Shown piece by piece: positions 43,890 to 55,900 of a stretch of DNA of 64,000 nucleotides. Made by a program: the position numbers and the translations under genes. Every line of letters begins with the position of its first letter. The stretch's first letter is position 1. Source of the DNA: Corynespora cassiicola (lineage: Eukaryota > Ascomycota > Dothideomycetes > Pleosporales > Corynesporascaceae). Location: NCBI GenBank assembly GCA_022059125.1, contig JAEUWY010000020.1, forward strand, positions 1,178,001-1,242,000. The letters are read 5' to 3'. The notes under the pieces are model-generated. The model ran no database searches. It had not been told where the DNA came from and was given only the letters and a program-made list of their open reading frames with translations.

Positions 43890-44949
43890 ATGAAGCTATC
43901 AGCGCTACACCTCTGTCTGGCCGGACTCGTGCCTACTGTGCTCTCTTTACCATGGTCTCGTAGAGAGATAACTCCACGCGATGTGCCTACCATCTGGTTA
44001 GCAGGCGACTCCACAACCGCTCCTGATGGTGGCCACAACGGCACCGAAGGTTGGGGTCAATACCTGAAGTATTCATTTGGCAACAATGCATTTGTCAATA
44101 ACTCTGCATATGCAGGGCGATCAGCTAGATCGTTTACTCGGGAGGGACGTTTTGACAGGATTGCAAATGCACTGAAGCCTGGGGATTGGGTGGTGATTGA
44201 ATTTGGAATCAACGATGCCGGCGTTCCTATCAACGGGTCTACTAGCAGTACTGGTGATAAGGGACGAGCGGCATGCCCTGGAGTCGGTAATGAGACATGC
44301 ACTGTTGTGTTCAAGTAAGTCTCTTGAATATCTAAAATACAGCATGGCTGTAGCTTGGGATTCAACTGACATGACTTAGCGGAGTCACGGAAAACGTCAG
44401 AACTTTTGGAAGTTACGTGAAGGCAGCAGCAAACAGATTCTTGTCCCTTGGAGCAGCTGGTATCATCATCTCTGAGCGCTTACCTATCAATGTTTTTGAC
44501 AGCGGAGAATACTCTTACACACCTTCCGTCTTCTCGTATTACTCCGAGTAAGTACTACTTTACTCTATATGTGAGACAGACGAAACTAAATTGTATAGAT
44601 ATGCTACTCTCGAGCTTGGTGGACCTGCTTCCCATGTTTATTATGTGCAGCACGGAAGCTATGCGGCACAAGCCCAAAAGCTCCTCGGGAAGGAGATCGT
44701 CAACGCCAATTACCAAATGGATCACACCCATACAGGACCTTTCTTAGCCGACGTGGTATGTAGAGGACCCCCACTCATATCTGATGGGTGAAGGCGCCAA
44801 GTCTAACTTCAAAATAGCACAGCCAGGCCTTTGTTTTGGGTCTGAAATGCGGAACCAGCCCCTTGGCCAACCTCGTGGTCAACGCCACAGCAAGGATTGA
44901 AGCACAACGTGGACCGTGCTTGCCCGCGAACGCAACGATTCCCATTTAG
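43890..44949 (+). CDS. Secreted rhamnogalacturonan/pectin acetylesterase, CE12 (SGNH hydrolase)
   Basis: Four exons: 43890-44314, 44380-44547, 44599-44755 and 44818-44949. Introns are 65, 51 and 62 nt, giving 293 residues. The signal peptide is MKLSALHLCLAGLVPTVLS. SGNH blocks: WLAGDST with nucleophile Ser41, AYAGRSAR (Gly76), EFGINDAG (Asn108), and a final Asp-x2-His in QMDHTHTGPF. CE12 enzymes remove acetyl groups from the rhamnogalacturonan I backbone of pectin. A KR-like RREITPRD stretch after the signal peptide may be a short propeptide. N-glycosylation sites are visible (NGT, NNS, NGS, NET, NAT). It stands next to the alpha-galactosidase, so two plant-polysaccharide enzymes lie within 5 kb, divergently oriented around the RibD-like gene. 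Confidence 0.92.
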
Positions 44950-45220
44950 GCTCATTCAAAAGTTACTCCTTTTTCCTAGGTAGCATTAAACGTATTTATT
45001 ACTTTTGGGCTTTGATTATTTCTACTTTTACCATCAACAAACCGAAAACATCCGCGAAATTAGGTCCTAACATGGCCTGAGAGCATTCCAACATACCACC
45101 GATCGTGACTTTCTTTCTAGCTTACCCGCTCAAATAAGGCACACCTTCATGTTTCTCTTCAGTGACTTGCATCAAAGCTTTCGTGAGTGCTGCTGTCATC
45201 CAGGGTGACGCTAACGTTTC

Positions 45221-47172
45221 CTACGCGTGTGCCTGGACCCATTCACTCGGCAGCTCTTTGTAATCTTCTGGGCCATAAGGTTGGAAGGCATCTGCGAGTA
45301 GACCCCTTTTACGACGACTTTTTAGCCCAACATCTTTCATCAGCATGTCTATGTACGGAACCGCATCGAAAACAAAATCCGGAAGCCGTGCACCGTAGCC
45401 ACACGGATATCTCCATTTTCCGAACTGAGAATGGAGTGTGGCCTCCCACTGGGCATCATGCTCAGACAATTCGCGATCCAATTTTTCATCAAAATAAGCT
45501 GATATCCAAAGCGCCTGGGCTTGAGCGCAGGTGGACGTCGTAATTGTAGTAATCATGCCAGCAAATGCTATGTTGCGCTTGTGAATAAAAGCCGGTGGAA
45601 CCATGAAGCGATAAAGGCGGAATGGCTGATTCGAGGCTTCAACGGAACCATCCGTTCGTTCCGATCTTTCAATCTCGGGTTGGTCCTTTAGGCGGGGGAA
45701 TTTGTTAAGGATTACTGCATCAGCTTTCCTTGCCAGCGTATTTGGGAAAGAGGAGTAATGCGGAAGTCCCAGCTGCGAAAGGGAACCCCGAGGAAGAAAG
45801 CCGATAGGTGGAGAATGCTTCCATCCTGTTGCACAAACCAATACATCTGCCTTGACCTTTTCGCCAGTTGACAAATGAATAGCTTTCTCCGACAGGTGGG
45901 TTATGTCCGCCACATGCACACGAATCGAGCCATTGCGCACCAGCTCGAAGAAGTCAGTGGGGTAATTGAGAATACTCAATCCACTGCCGATCCAGAACGC
46001 GTCATTCCAAGGCTTGAGTTTCTTCATCTCCACGTGCTTATCAAAGCCATTGATAGTGATCACATCATTACCAAGAATGTTCCAGAAGGTCTCCACGATC
46101 TTGCGCCCCAGCCAAGTCCCGTGCAGGAAGCTTCGGACGCCCACGTAGCCATCCTCTTCGCCCCATATGCAGGGACTGAACCACGTTAGGAAGCGACTGT
46201 GTACAAGCTTTTCAAGCCACCGTCTAAGAGGGGTCACATATGGTGGCGCCATCCATACTGGCCCACGGCCACTCTTTCTAATAATCATATCAACGGGAAC
46301 ACCAGCAGTAGCATATGCATACGCTGCATCCCAGGCGCTCTTCGCACCACCTAAAACTGCGGCACTGCGGGCTGTCTTGAACGTATCTGTGTGGTCCAGA
46401 AAGTTTTTGGTGTGGAATATCGGCGATCCAAATTGCTCTTGGCCAGTGAACGTAGGCATGAAGGCGTCCGATGTGAGGCCGGTAGCAATGATTAACTTTT
46501 TCGCTTTGAGTTGGTTTTTCGCCCCTGTCGCGGCATTCGAAACATCGAGAATCCAGTTATTCTCAGAGTCCTCTTCAGCTGTCTCGACGCGAGTATTAAA
46601 GCGAATGCGTCTATAAACGCCAAATCTTTCTGCAAAGTTGGTCAAGTACTGATGTAAGACTTGCCCGGGAATATGTTCCCATTTATCCACTCCATAAGAA
46701 GTGGTATCCATCGGAAAGTCACTGTATTCATAGGTTCCAAGCATGTTCTGGGACCGTTAGCCCCTTGCGCTGACCCCTTGCATAAGTCGGAAATTGACGG
46801 GCTACCAACATTGGATTTGAGGCCAGGGTACAAGCGCTGCCTAGACCAGACACCCCCAACGCTTGAAGCGCTATCGATCACGAGCATCTCTGCCTTTGGG
46901 TGTAACTCAAGGTAGGTTCTAGCGGCCGCAAGGCCGTACCATCCTAAACGTCCATCAGTGATTGGCAGCAAGGGTATTGGCTTTCAGACGATGCGAATAT
47001 TAAATGAAAAAATTGACAACGACCCAAGGGCCATGGGGCGATTGTGTTGCTTTCCCCGCGCCAATTGCCGGTCGGAGGGGACTCGGTGTTTGACACTCAG
47101 CAGGGGTCTGAACTGGCACGAGGAATCGAATAACTTACCGGCTCCGACAACAACAATGTCGAACTCCTCCAT
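45221..47172 (-). CDS. FAD-dependent flavin monooxygenase
   Basis: Three exons: 47172-47139, 46943-46810 and 46747-45221. Introns are 195 nt (GTAAGT...TTTAG) and 62 nt (GTTGGT...CCCAG), giving 564 residues. Splicing of exon 1 to exon 2 creates the FAD dinucleotide motif VVVGAG-WYGLAAA (residues 7-18). A second FAD contact is the ASSVGGVWS segment, followed by a YPGLKSN-N motif as in flavin monooxygenases. The NADPH-binding Rossmann strand is AVLGGAKSAWDAAY. The FMO-type FxGxxxHxxx signature is altered to FHTKNFLDHTDTF. ATGxxxD-like ATGWKHSPP occurs near residue 340. It belongs to the group that carries out N- or Baeyer-Villiger-type oxidations in secondary metabolism or detoxification; the substrate is unknown. 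Confidence 0.85.
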
Positions 47173-47742
47173 CGTGCGTTTGAACCCTGATAAGCCACGG
47201 GGATGTTGCTGTTAAAAAGTTGGCAGAAAAAGAAAGTAAGAGACAAAGAAGAAATATCGGTGCCAGTGGGAAACCATGCCGCAATTAATGTGGGCCGACC
47301 TAACCCCAACTCGGGGTTCACCAGGGCTTGGGCGCGCAACCCTGCGGGACCTTCTATATTCGTCCTAACCCTGCAACACCAGGCAAAAGGCAAAGTCGAC
47401 GTGGAGAGAGATGAGATCTATATTGATTTTCCGCTCAACAGCGGAGGGAGCATCGCTCACTAATCACCGTGGCTGCAGCATCAGGCGTGCAGCATCTCTC
47501 AAACACCGGGGTAGAAAACAAAACATTCAATGCCATTTTCATTTGACGCGGACATTCCCATCGCCGCCCATTCCATCCAAACGCTTATCACAAAGGCTTA
47601 CTTGCGACGTCCTTTGCAGAATTTCTGTCCCTGAGCCGTTGACTGCGCGCATCAACCATACGTTACCAGGTACCTTACCTGGGATGTGACCGGAGAATAC
47701 ACACGACAACCCCCAAAAAGTTGAATCGGATTTCTTACAGCT
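47173..47742. promoter_or_regulatory. Shared divergent promoter of the monooxygenase and Fung_rhodopsin 2
   Basis: The two genes start 570 bases apart on opposite strands, so both promoters lie here. No open frame of protein character was seen. The spacing allows joint control, but no specific operator was recognised. Confidence 0.5.
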
Positions 47743-49379
47743 ATGGCCGACTCCTTTACAACCGAAGCTTTCACACTTCTCGCCGTTGGGATAAGCGTCG
47801 TTGTGATCCGAACCACAGCACGCGCCCTAGCTGTTGGATTTCGAGGCTTTCATTTCGATGATTACCTTATGCCATGTGCTACGGTATTTAGCCCCCTTGC
47901 CAATTTCTTCATGTCCTTATTGAGGCCTTTGTGCTTGCTGTCTACGTATCACTGAAAAGTGCTTGGTACTCATTGAGTGTTCATGAGGCTAACTTATCCC
48001 TGTGGATCATATAGGTTGTATATGCGCTTGAGACCGCTACTGCATATGCCGTGGGAGCCTGGTGGTTTGGTCTTGCAAACAATGGCATGACAGAAGACCA
48101 ACGCCGGACGTTAGATCCAGCTTCCAAGGAATACCACTTCCGTGTCGGTGGATCCAAAACTCAACTCGTCGGCTGGAGCCTGTACACCCTATTGCTATGG
48201 ATGTTGAAGCTTTGTATGTGTCATTTCTATTCCAGATTGACGTAAGTCTACTTTTATTCATTAGCAGTTTTATTCTCCAATCGTTATTGGATTATCTTCA
48301 CCACTCATACTGTTCGATGCGTACTTGAGTTGGATAAGGCTAACGGTCAAATAGCTCGGGTATCCACCATCTCCAACTGCGCGTCAAATGCGGTTATGCT
48401 ATCATAATCGCTACGTATATTGCAACAGAGCTATCTATTTTATTTGGTTGTAGGCCATTTCATAAGAATTGGCAGATTTACCCCGATCCCGGCAGTAGGT
48501 TCTCGGGGCCGTTTTCAGAGAAAATGAATATGTACTGATTTTCCGGACAGATGTCTGCCAGCCTGCCATATCAAAGATTGACCTCTACGTCACTGTCATC
48601 CTGAACGTCTTGACAGATATTTATCTCCTCTCTATTCCTCTGCCCATGCTATGGAGCATCAATGTAGACATCAAAACCAGAATATCTCTCCTTTGCGTGT
48701 TTGGAGGCGGCATTTTCGTCATCATGGCAGGCATATTGAGATGCGCTTTGATTCTCAAAGTAAGTTCTCGTCAGTGCCACTGCTCTGGAGCATAAACCTT
48801 TTCCAAAACCTTATTCACACGTGTTTTGTCGATCAAAAAACACGGCAGTCCTCACCCCTGGGACGCCGAATCCTTACTTTTTTCGCCAATCTTCAACATT
48901 ATCTGGTGGCTTTTTCACAATCATTTTTCTAACATATTACCGATTAGGACCCCATCAATGGCGCACAGGCGGCTGGAAGTTGGGCTTGTCGAGAAACGTT
49001 TGTCGCGGTGATTGTCGGAAATGCTCCTATGATATATCCTCTTATGCGCCGCGGCGTTCAAAAGGTTTGCTCCTCAGTTGGCCTCTCTCGCAATGGTTAT
49101 TCGAGCGGAAATCCTAATTCCATTCCATTGAAAACACGCTTCAGCAAGCAAGGTGGGAGAGGAAAACTCCGCAGCGTGAACGCTTTGCCAACAACTGTTA
49201 ATGGTGGTGAGAATGAGGGGTCTTTTGAAGGATGGGACAGTAACGTGGGAATAGTCACGACTGTCACAAGTGGTGGCCTAGCTAGGAGCGAGAGAGACGC
49301 CGAGAGTCTGGGAATAGTCACAACGGTCACGGTTGAGGGAGATACTAGGAGTGAGAGAGAGACTGCGCATCAAGTTTGA
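47743..49379 (+). CDS. Fung_rhodopsin (PTH11-like) seven-helix membrane protein 2
   Basis: Five exons: 47743-47883, 48015-48241, 48355-48494, 48551-48759 and 48948-49379. Introns are 131, 113, 56 and 188 nt, giving 382 residues. Family features are RTTARALAVGFRGFHFDDYLM after TM1, AWWFGLANNGMT, a helix ending CGYAIIIATYIATELSILFGCRPFHKNW (the CxPxxKxW motif), then NVCQPAISKIDLYVTVILNVLTD. The tail of about 110 residues is cytosolic and Ser/Gly-rich, with a duplicated unit (GIVTTVT followed by xRSERDxE/xRSERE) at the C-terminus. It differs strongly from the other Fung_rhodopsin gene in this window (exon borders and sequence), so this is not a recent duplicate. The ligand is unknown. Divergent from the flavin monooxygenase. 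Confidence 0.85.
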
Positions 49380-49514
49380 TCTGTGCACCATTATTGATTG
49401 CGTCATCTTTGGTACAGACGCTCAACTCACTAAAGACCTACTCATTTCTGATTGAATTTCGGGCACGGCAGTCCATAAGAGCTATTACGGTAATCCTAAT
49501 ATTAGTAAAATATT

Positions 49515-50531
49515 TCAACCCCAAGGACGATCGCGAACCCATCTTTCACCGAACATATTTTGATGTGGCTGTGGAATGGGCTCATCTCTCGGGCGGAGAT
49601 CCATGATAGAGACATTGTCCTCAATTTCTATGCGTAGGCGCCCAAAATCTTCGTGTCTTGACAGCTCTCTGGCTTCGAACCCTCCAAGAAGGTAGTCTTC
49701 ACCTTTACCGTCATCATCTGTGGGTACGAGTACGCGAGGGAATCCGTTGCTTCCCTGTGGAACGTCGTAAGGCTCCGGGTCTTTGATTTTATCCATCCAT
49801 TTTGCGAGCCTCGATCGTAACTTTGCCATGTAGCGTTCATCTGGATCCTCCAAGAAATATGGGAGTAAATCAGCCATGCCCGGATGCTTCACTACATATG
49901 TCCGGATGCTCTTTTCATACTCGTCGAGCGTCCGGTCGTCTCCTCGGTATATTACCGCTCGAATGTTTCTAGTGAGATATGCATTTCTCTCACAGAAATA
50001 AGGAAGATCATCACCAAGACCTTCAAGATTGTCAAGGCTAATGGGTGCACCAAAATATTCTTTGCTAACGCACATACTGATACGTTCGCAGTCGAGTAAA
50101 AAACCCAAATCCTCAAGACCGCAAAGAATTGAGCATGCAAACCGCAAATCATTTTTTGGTGCGTGTATCTCGAAAACCTTCTTGTGGTTGGCGCTGTTGC
50201 GCGCTTCTGTTGCCATCCAAGAGACGATGTACTTGATGCCATCAAAAGCATATAAGTAAGTCCTAACAAGAAGACAAACCCTTCCACTCCTAGTAGTCTC
50301 TAAGTTATTAGAGACTACATGTAACCCAAAAAAGTGTTCCAAAAGCTTTCTGGACACGCCCGCAAGGATTACCTGCCTTGATTTCCGATTGATTATAGTG
50401 ATAGGGTCGCTGGAATCAAATCGGACATTTCGAGCCTTCCTTGCAAGCACAATCAACCGCTCCGGTATTTCTACTGCATCCTCAGTGGTTGAGGTTTGTG
50501 TGGTGGGAGGAAAGTTGAATTCATTATCCAT
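49515..50531 (-). CDS. Orphan protein, BTB-like domain suspected (island member A)
   Basis: One exon, 338 residues, no signal peptide or membrane helix. After 30 polar residues (many Thr/Ser) a compact domain begins: DPITIINRKSRQVILAGVS, then RKLLEHFFG, a variable loop, GRVCLLV, a helical GIKYIVSWMATEA and FACSILCGLEDLGF. This order (short strands, 'S-x-L-x-x-F' helix, central strand, helix with W, then a helix ending in LG) resembles a diverged BTB/POZ fold and recurs in the two neighbouring genes. The C-terminal 150 residues are charged with no hydrophobic segment. The function is unknown. Codon use and G+C look lower than in the flanking genes. The 3' end lies 135 bases from the end of the plus-strand Fung_rhodopsin gene. 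Confidence 0.65.
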   Translation of the reverse strand: MDNEFNFPPTTQTSTTEDAVEIPERLIVLARKARNVRFDSSDPITIINRKSRQVILAGVSRKLLEHFFGLHVVSNNLETTRSGRVCLLVRTYLYAFDGIKYIVSWMATEARNSANHKKVFEIHAPKNDLRFACSILCGLEDLGFLLDCERISMCVSKEYFGAPISLDNLEGLGDDLPYFCERNAYLTRNIRAVIYRGDDRTLDEYEKSIRTYVVKHPGMADLLPYFLEDPDERYMAKLRSRLAKWMDKIKDPEPYDVPQGSNGFPRVLVPTDDDGKGEDYLLGGFEARELSRHEDFGRLRIEIEDNVSIMDLRPRDEPIPQPHQNMFGERWVRDRPWG

Positions 50532-51094
50532 TTTGTGTCCAAAACCTGATTGTATCAGGCTTGGTTGAGCTTAGTGTGTGCCCTTGAAAGAGTGGAAAGA
50601 ATGGAAAATAAAGGCTTTAGGGAGCTTTTGAGAGCCCCTTTTACATGGAAACTCGAGGCTGTGTGTTGTATCTTTACTATCTCAGACTTCACAAAATTCG
50701 GCTCTTTCGAGGTATAGATATATGTGAAAAATTGCTTGATAACAAACACGTGGTTATGTATAAAAATGATTTTTTTTTTAAAAAAATAATAGTGTGGCTA
50801 AATAGAAAGATAAATAGAATTCTTTAAAAAAGAAGTTGGATATTTCAAGCTGCCTGGGATGTACGAGCACAGGATATAGTAATTAAAAAAAGCTGCTACT
50901 GAGAAGTGTATATACACTGCGTGAAAAGCTGTATGTAATAAAATTTACATTTTTACTATAGACATTATAAAAAGTAAGCTGTATCTTAAGGTTTCCTTGC
51001 TCTCTTGTTTTTTCCGTGTATTTCATATGTATCAGGTGCTTCTGTGAATTCAGGTACCCGCAAAATGAATCTGTTGTGACATCATGGGCTACTT
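50532..51094. other. AT-rich spacer between island members A and B
   Basis: Very A+T-rich with T9/A-rich runs near 50768-50785 and no protein-like frame. It contains the promoter of member A and the 3' flank of member B. Confidence 0.55.
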
Positions 51095-52024
51095 TCAACG
51101 GCGGGCTGAGATCCAAGCCTCCCCGAATGACGTAGTCTCACGAACTTCATCCTGAACTTCCACACTCGCAGTTTTCTTCAATTCGTTAGCACATGTGATA
51201 TAACCAACCGCATCCGGAGTGGATACCCTCAAACTACGATATTGGACATTAGGAGGAGGCTTGTGATCCTTCTTTGGAATTTCCGGTACACTCATTACCC
51301 AGCATTCTACCCGGTCATTGCTTATGAACTTCGACCGTGGCAAAAATGATGGTATATAGGAAGGACCGAACATATATGAGCCAAACCCCAAGCTCTGTAT
51401 TCTTCCACAATCAATTTCGAAAAGTGATTGCTTATTTATAGTAGCAAACAGACGAAAAAAATTCCGAAATTGAATCAAGTCATTACCACCCGAAGGCTTC
51501 GCATTGAAAGTAGATACCAGCGCTCTCGCTTCCCACGCACTTATAGGTAAAATTCCGATGAGTTTTTCTTGGTTTTTTGCTATCTCTATTTGAGATGGAT
51601 GATCAACACAGAGTTCACCGTCTCTGAAAACGAGAAGAGCTGCGAAATTTTCTATTCCCAGGCTCTTGACCATGAATGCTGTTTGACGCACTGCATGTGG
51701 GTGTGCAATGTAATGAAACAATGGAATGGACGATTTCCCTGCCTTTTTACAAATTTCCTCTAGCCAATCGATCACATTCGTCATCCCCGCATGCTCAGCG
51801 CCCTCGAAATAAAGCTTGCCTTCTGTAAATATGTGATTTCTACTCGTGTTTGGATTACAAAAGTAATTCAGCATTCTTGTTGAGACACCACGTGTGTGGT
51901 TTTCTTTTTGACCAGAAATCGAGAAAACCGTCTTTAGTCTATCTTTCAGGCATTCCTGGAGCAGAGTTGAGTTCATAGATTTCCGTAAAAGGTACAAGCA
52001 ATTGACATCGGCAATAACCTTCAT
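51095..52024 (-). CDS. Orphan protein, BTB-like domain suspected (island member B)
   Basis: One exon, 309 residues, no signal peptide. Residues about 35-130 can be laid on member A: VSTRMLNYF against VSRKLLEHF, EGKLYFEG against SGRVCLLV, a DGI/TNVIDWLEEI helix and SIPLFHYIAHPHAVRQTAF...LGIENFAALL against VFEIHAPKNDLRFACSI...LGFLL. Identity is low, but the order and spacing are kept. The middle part has the hydrophobic GYGSYMFGPSYIPSFLPRSKF-like stretch (from position 220) and the rest is charged. The function is unknown. It is head-to-head with member C, 926 bases apart. Confidence 0.65.
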   Translation of the reverse strand: MKVIADVNCLYLLRKSMNSTLLQECLKDRLKTVFSISGQKENHTRGVSTRMLNYFCNPNTSRNHIFTEGKLYFEGAEHAGMTNVIDWLEEICKKAGKSSIPLFHYIAHPHAVRQTAFMVKSLGIENFAALLVFRDGELCVDHPSQIEIAKNQEKLIGILPISAWEARALVSTFNAKPSGGNDLIQFRNFFRLFATINKQSLFEIDCGRIQSLGFGSYMFGPSYIPSFLPRSKFISNDRVECWVMSVPEIPKKDHKPPPNVQYRSLRVSTPDAVGYITCANELKKTASVEVQDEVRETTSFGEAWISARR

Positions 52025-52950
52025 CGTCGCTAATGCGACTTTAACGGCTACAAATGTATGTTTATCATATCATAACCGACTGTGGGAAAAATATATTTTT
52101 ATAGTTGTATTTCTTGTGATTTACAATGGAGTTTAGTTACATGGAGTTCAAAAAGAGCACGAAATAATTGGACTGTGCTAAGCCTTTGTGCATTGTGACA
52201 AATCACATTGAATAACAATCCGGGTTGAACTTGGTTTGTAAGCTAGCGTCTTTTTAGAAGTTTGAAGGGTTGAGCAGAGCAAAAAATACAAAAAGCTTGG
52301 AGTTCGAGCAAGGCCGGGGCAGGGTTAGTGATTTAGTAACTTGACAGGTTTCTATCATTCGCGTCAGAAGCTCTGACTATCGAACTATACTATTCCAATA
52401 TCATAGTCACTTGGATTGTATCGCACCATCATCGTTTACCCCTAACAGAGGCTTGTTGGCTATCGATACGCACTGCGAGCAGATACTTGAAGGCTGTCAC
52501 GATCACATACTATAAAATCAAGATCGAGACAGCCTTATATGAGCAAACGGACTGAAAATGATAACATAATAATCGATGACTTATTTTCTGACAATAGATT
52601 GGGTATCTAGAATATACAGTTGTTTAATATGGTATCTAGGCACCTAGACAAGCGAAACCTCCAGCTACCAGTGTAGTCACGTGATGACAGCTGACTACGC
52701 GAAATGTGCCTGGGCAATCGATAGGCTGCTATAGCAGGATATTCCGATATATATACTATCCTTGTAATTGGGGCCTCTCCGTCACATTGTTTGTGTTAGA
52801 TACGCTTTCCATCGCTCTGTTTGCGGACGTGGTCACATTCACAGCGTACCCAAACACGACACACGACCTTGCCTCAATTATTTAGTAGAAGGACTATCAC
52901 GTATTATCGCTGCCAAAATATAGTGAACAAGTACTAGTGGAGGTCTACCG
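52025..52950. other. Divergent promoter region between island members B and C
   Basis: AT-rich and free of protein-like frames. ATATATATAC near 52747-52756 is a possible TATA element about 200 bases before member C. Otherwise nothing recognisable. Confidence 0.5.
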
Positions 52951-55900
52951 ATGCTACCCCCAGACTCGCCGACTTCGCCCTACACGGTCAGCACTCCCGC
53001 CCCAGGGCACGACCAGGGTAATCGTGAGAACATAGACTTTGGTGACCATTATTATCCTTCTAATGAAAAATATACTAAAACCAAAATAGGCTTGAGAAGC
53101 TCATCTATCTATCAGCATCCCACTGCGGCCTGGAGTTCTCCAGACTCTTCGGTACAAAAGACTACAAAGCAGGATACTCGCTCGTATACCAGCTCCGAAT
53201 ACAGTACACATAGCTCACTGAGGAACTATTTGTTATTTGGATCGGAGAATAGTGGAGATCCAAATGCTCTGACCTACCCGATAGGAAGTCCCGTATTAGG
53301 ACACGAGATTGTCAACCAGACCACGACAGATCAAGCCATTCGACATACCTCAGGGTCCCCAACAGAAGGCCGTGATGATTGGACAATAGAATCGGCACAA
53401 AAAGACTACTATTTTCACAATAATGGGTCCCTTGCTTTCAAATATGATGACATGGAAGACCCATGGCTGGTTTTTGAGCCCAAAAGCGGCGGATGGGATG
53501 GATTTAATCTTGGCGATCTCGGCGATCTTGCTTCGTCGATTTCTTCAGAGAGTGATCGCAAGAGAAGCATTATAATGTCAGCAATGCCCGAGCCTTTAAG
53601 TATAGGGAGTCATGATAAGCTTAGCAGTCCGGAAGTTAGTGATGATCCAGTCACTCTCAGTACTTTGAGTCATCATCCAAGATCAGAAAAGGGGGCGGGT
53701 AGCCTAAGTATTCCAGACCGAGATCAACTTGAGGTCTTGAAAGATTTGTACTCTAAAAGTCAACCCCTGACTCACCAGAAAAGGGAAGTATTTGAAAGAG
53801 AGGAACGAGCTGAATCCAGTCCATTTCTGCAAGCTTCGCACTCCCAACAGCCTTTGCCAGCGGCCAAAATTAACGCCAGAAGTCCTTTTACTCAACTCAA
53901 AAGCTCGACTCGATCACTATTCCCCTGGAGACACTCAAAGCCGAAGGGGAAAAAATACGATCTAAACGATCCGACAGACCAACCTCCAACCGAAACCCAA
54001 CTCAAATCAGCGCAAGTAGTCTACAAAAGATTTCTTGTGGAGTACAATCGCGCAGCTCGGGAGCGGATGTTTAGGGCTTCCCCCCCTTCGCCCAAACGAC
54101 GCAACAGGCCCTCAATCTGGGGCGGGAAGCTACAAAGTAATAGCAGCATGGTGAAGGAGAGGGAGCGCAGAGAGCACATGAGAGAGTCCGCACTATGTGT
54201 CCGAGAGGACAATAATATGGCCCAGTTATCTGGCCAAATCTTTTGTACGAAGCAGGAAGACGCTATTCATAGGAGTGGTAATGAACAATTTCGATTTTCG
54301 GAGACGGCTCCAGGTCCAAGTTCTTGGGCGACCAGGGACAAGCCACTCCCTGAATTGCCACGGTCGGCCCCGAACACGGCTACCGATGAGATCGAACCTG
54401 TTGAACAAATCGAAGAGGGGGAAATACGGATGCGAAGATCAAGCAACCATTCTTCTGACAGAAGACGTCCATCAAACTCTCCCAAGATTTCTGCGTCATC
54501 ATTAACCTTGGCAACCTTAAAAAGTCCTCCCAAGGCAGTAGCAACAGCAGAAAGCCCGCCGCAGTCTGTTCCTCCCTCGATCCCAGAAGACACTTATCCC
54601 ATCAAAACCGAGCAACCCTATTCACCACACTCTTTTCCCAAAACACCCCAGCAAGTACATTCCTCACTCCATGCAACTACAGGCCCCTCCACCCTTATCA
54701 ACTCACCTTCCTCAACCAGACCCCCCTTCCCTTCCTCTCCCCCAACCGAAGACCCAACTTGGACCCCCCCACCCCGCGACCCCTCCAAAATCTCCATCTT
54801 CGACCGCGCCCGCAAAACCTCCCCCCGGGACCTGCAACAACTAAACCTCGGCCCCATAATGCACATCCGCAGTCTGCCCTCTGGCGAACTCGTCGCAACC
54901 GACATCCCGCAGCGCATGATGCACTACTTCTGCAAGCCGGAGCTTCTGGAGCGCTTCATGTCGCGGGAGCCGCTCGAGGACGGGACGCCCGTGCTCGACA
55001 TGCACGAGAAGAATGCGCTGGGCGCGTATCTGGCGCGGGCGGTGCGGTACATGAGGCGGTGCTGTGCGCCGCGGGGGCGGAGGCCGTTTATTGATTTGCA
55101 TGTCAGGAGGGGAGTACAGGAGGGGATGCATACGGTGAGGGCGTTGAGGGTGTTGGGTTTAGATGCGGATGCATCGCGGGTGGAGACGTTTACGATTGAG
55201 CATAGTATTGCTGAGGGTCCGCTTAGCATTGACGACGTTGAGTTTTTGTGGGAAGGGTTCGAGGGGACGTATCAGGATACGGTGTACGGAGATGCGCTGA
55301 TATGGTTTTTCTTGAACAATGTGGTGGGAAGTAGGGAGTTAGCGTGTTACGGGCCCGGGTTCCTTTTGCAGGAGCCCGAGTATGTGGCTTTGAAAGAGAA
55401 GGTAGTTGAGGAAATGGGTAGTACGCAGTGGAGGTTTGAGGATCGAAATGCGTTTATGAAGAGATACTCGCAGGAGAGGAAAGAGAGGAAGCAGAGAATT
55501 GCGAGTGGAGAGGGGTGGGGGCCTGCAAGGTCAAAGAGGTTGCCCCAGAAGTTGATATCGTTTACAGAGGACGAAAGAGAAATGTTGCCGCCGAGAAATA
55601 GGACGGTGGGAGAGAATAATCCGCCAAGAAAAGACCATCCGCTGAGGTCGAAAAGAATCAGAGAGGAGGGTGCGATCGAAAAGAAGTATGCCGGTGGGGC
55701 GATGACCACCCTTGAAGAAGACCACGAGGACGCTTTTGGTACACCAGAGTCTGAACTTGAGCGAAGGGAAAGAATTCTCAGAAAGGCTTCTTTCAATGCG
55801 TTGCCAGGGTTCATTGGAGGATCTCGAATTCTAGATGAGCCATCAGTTGAAACTGAACGATACGAAGCCGCATTTGAGGGGCGTGGGAAAAGACCTGTGT

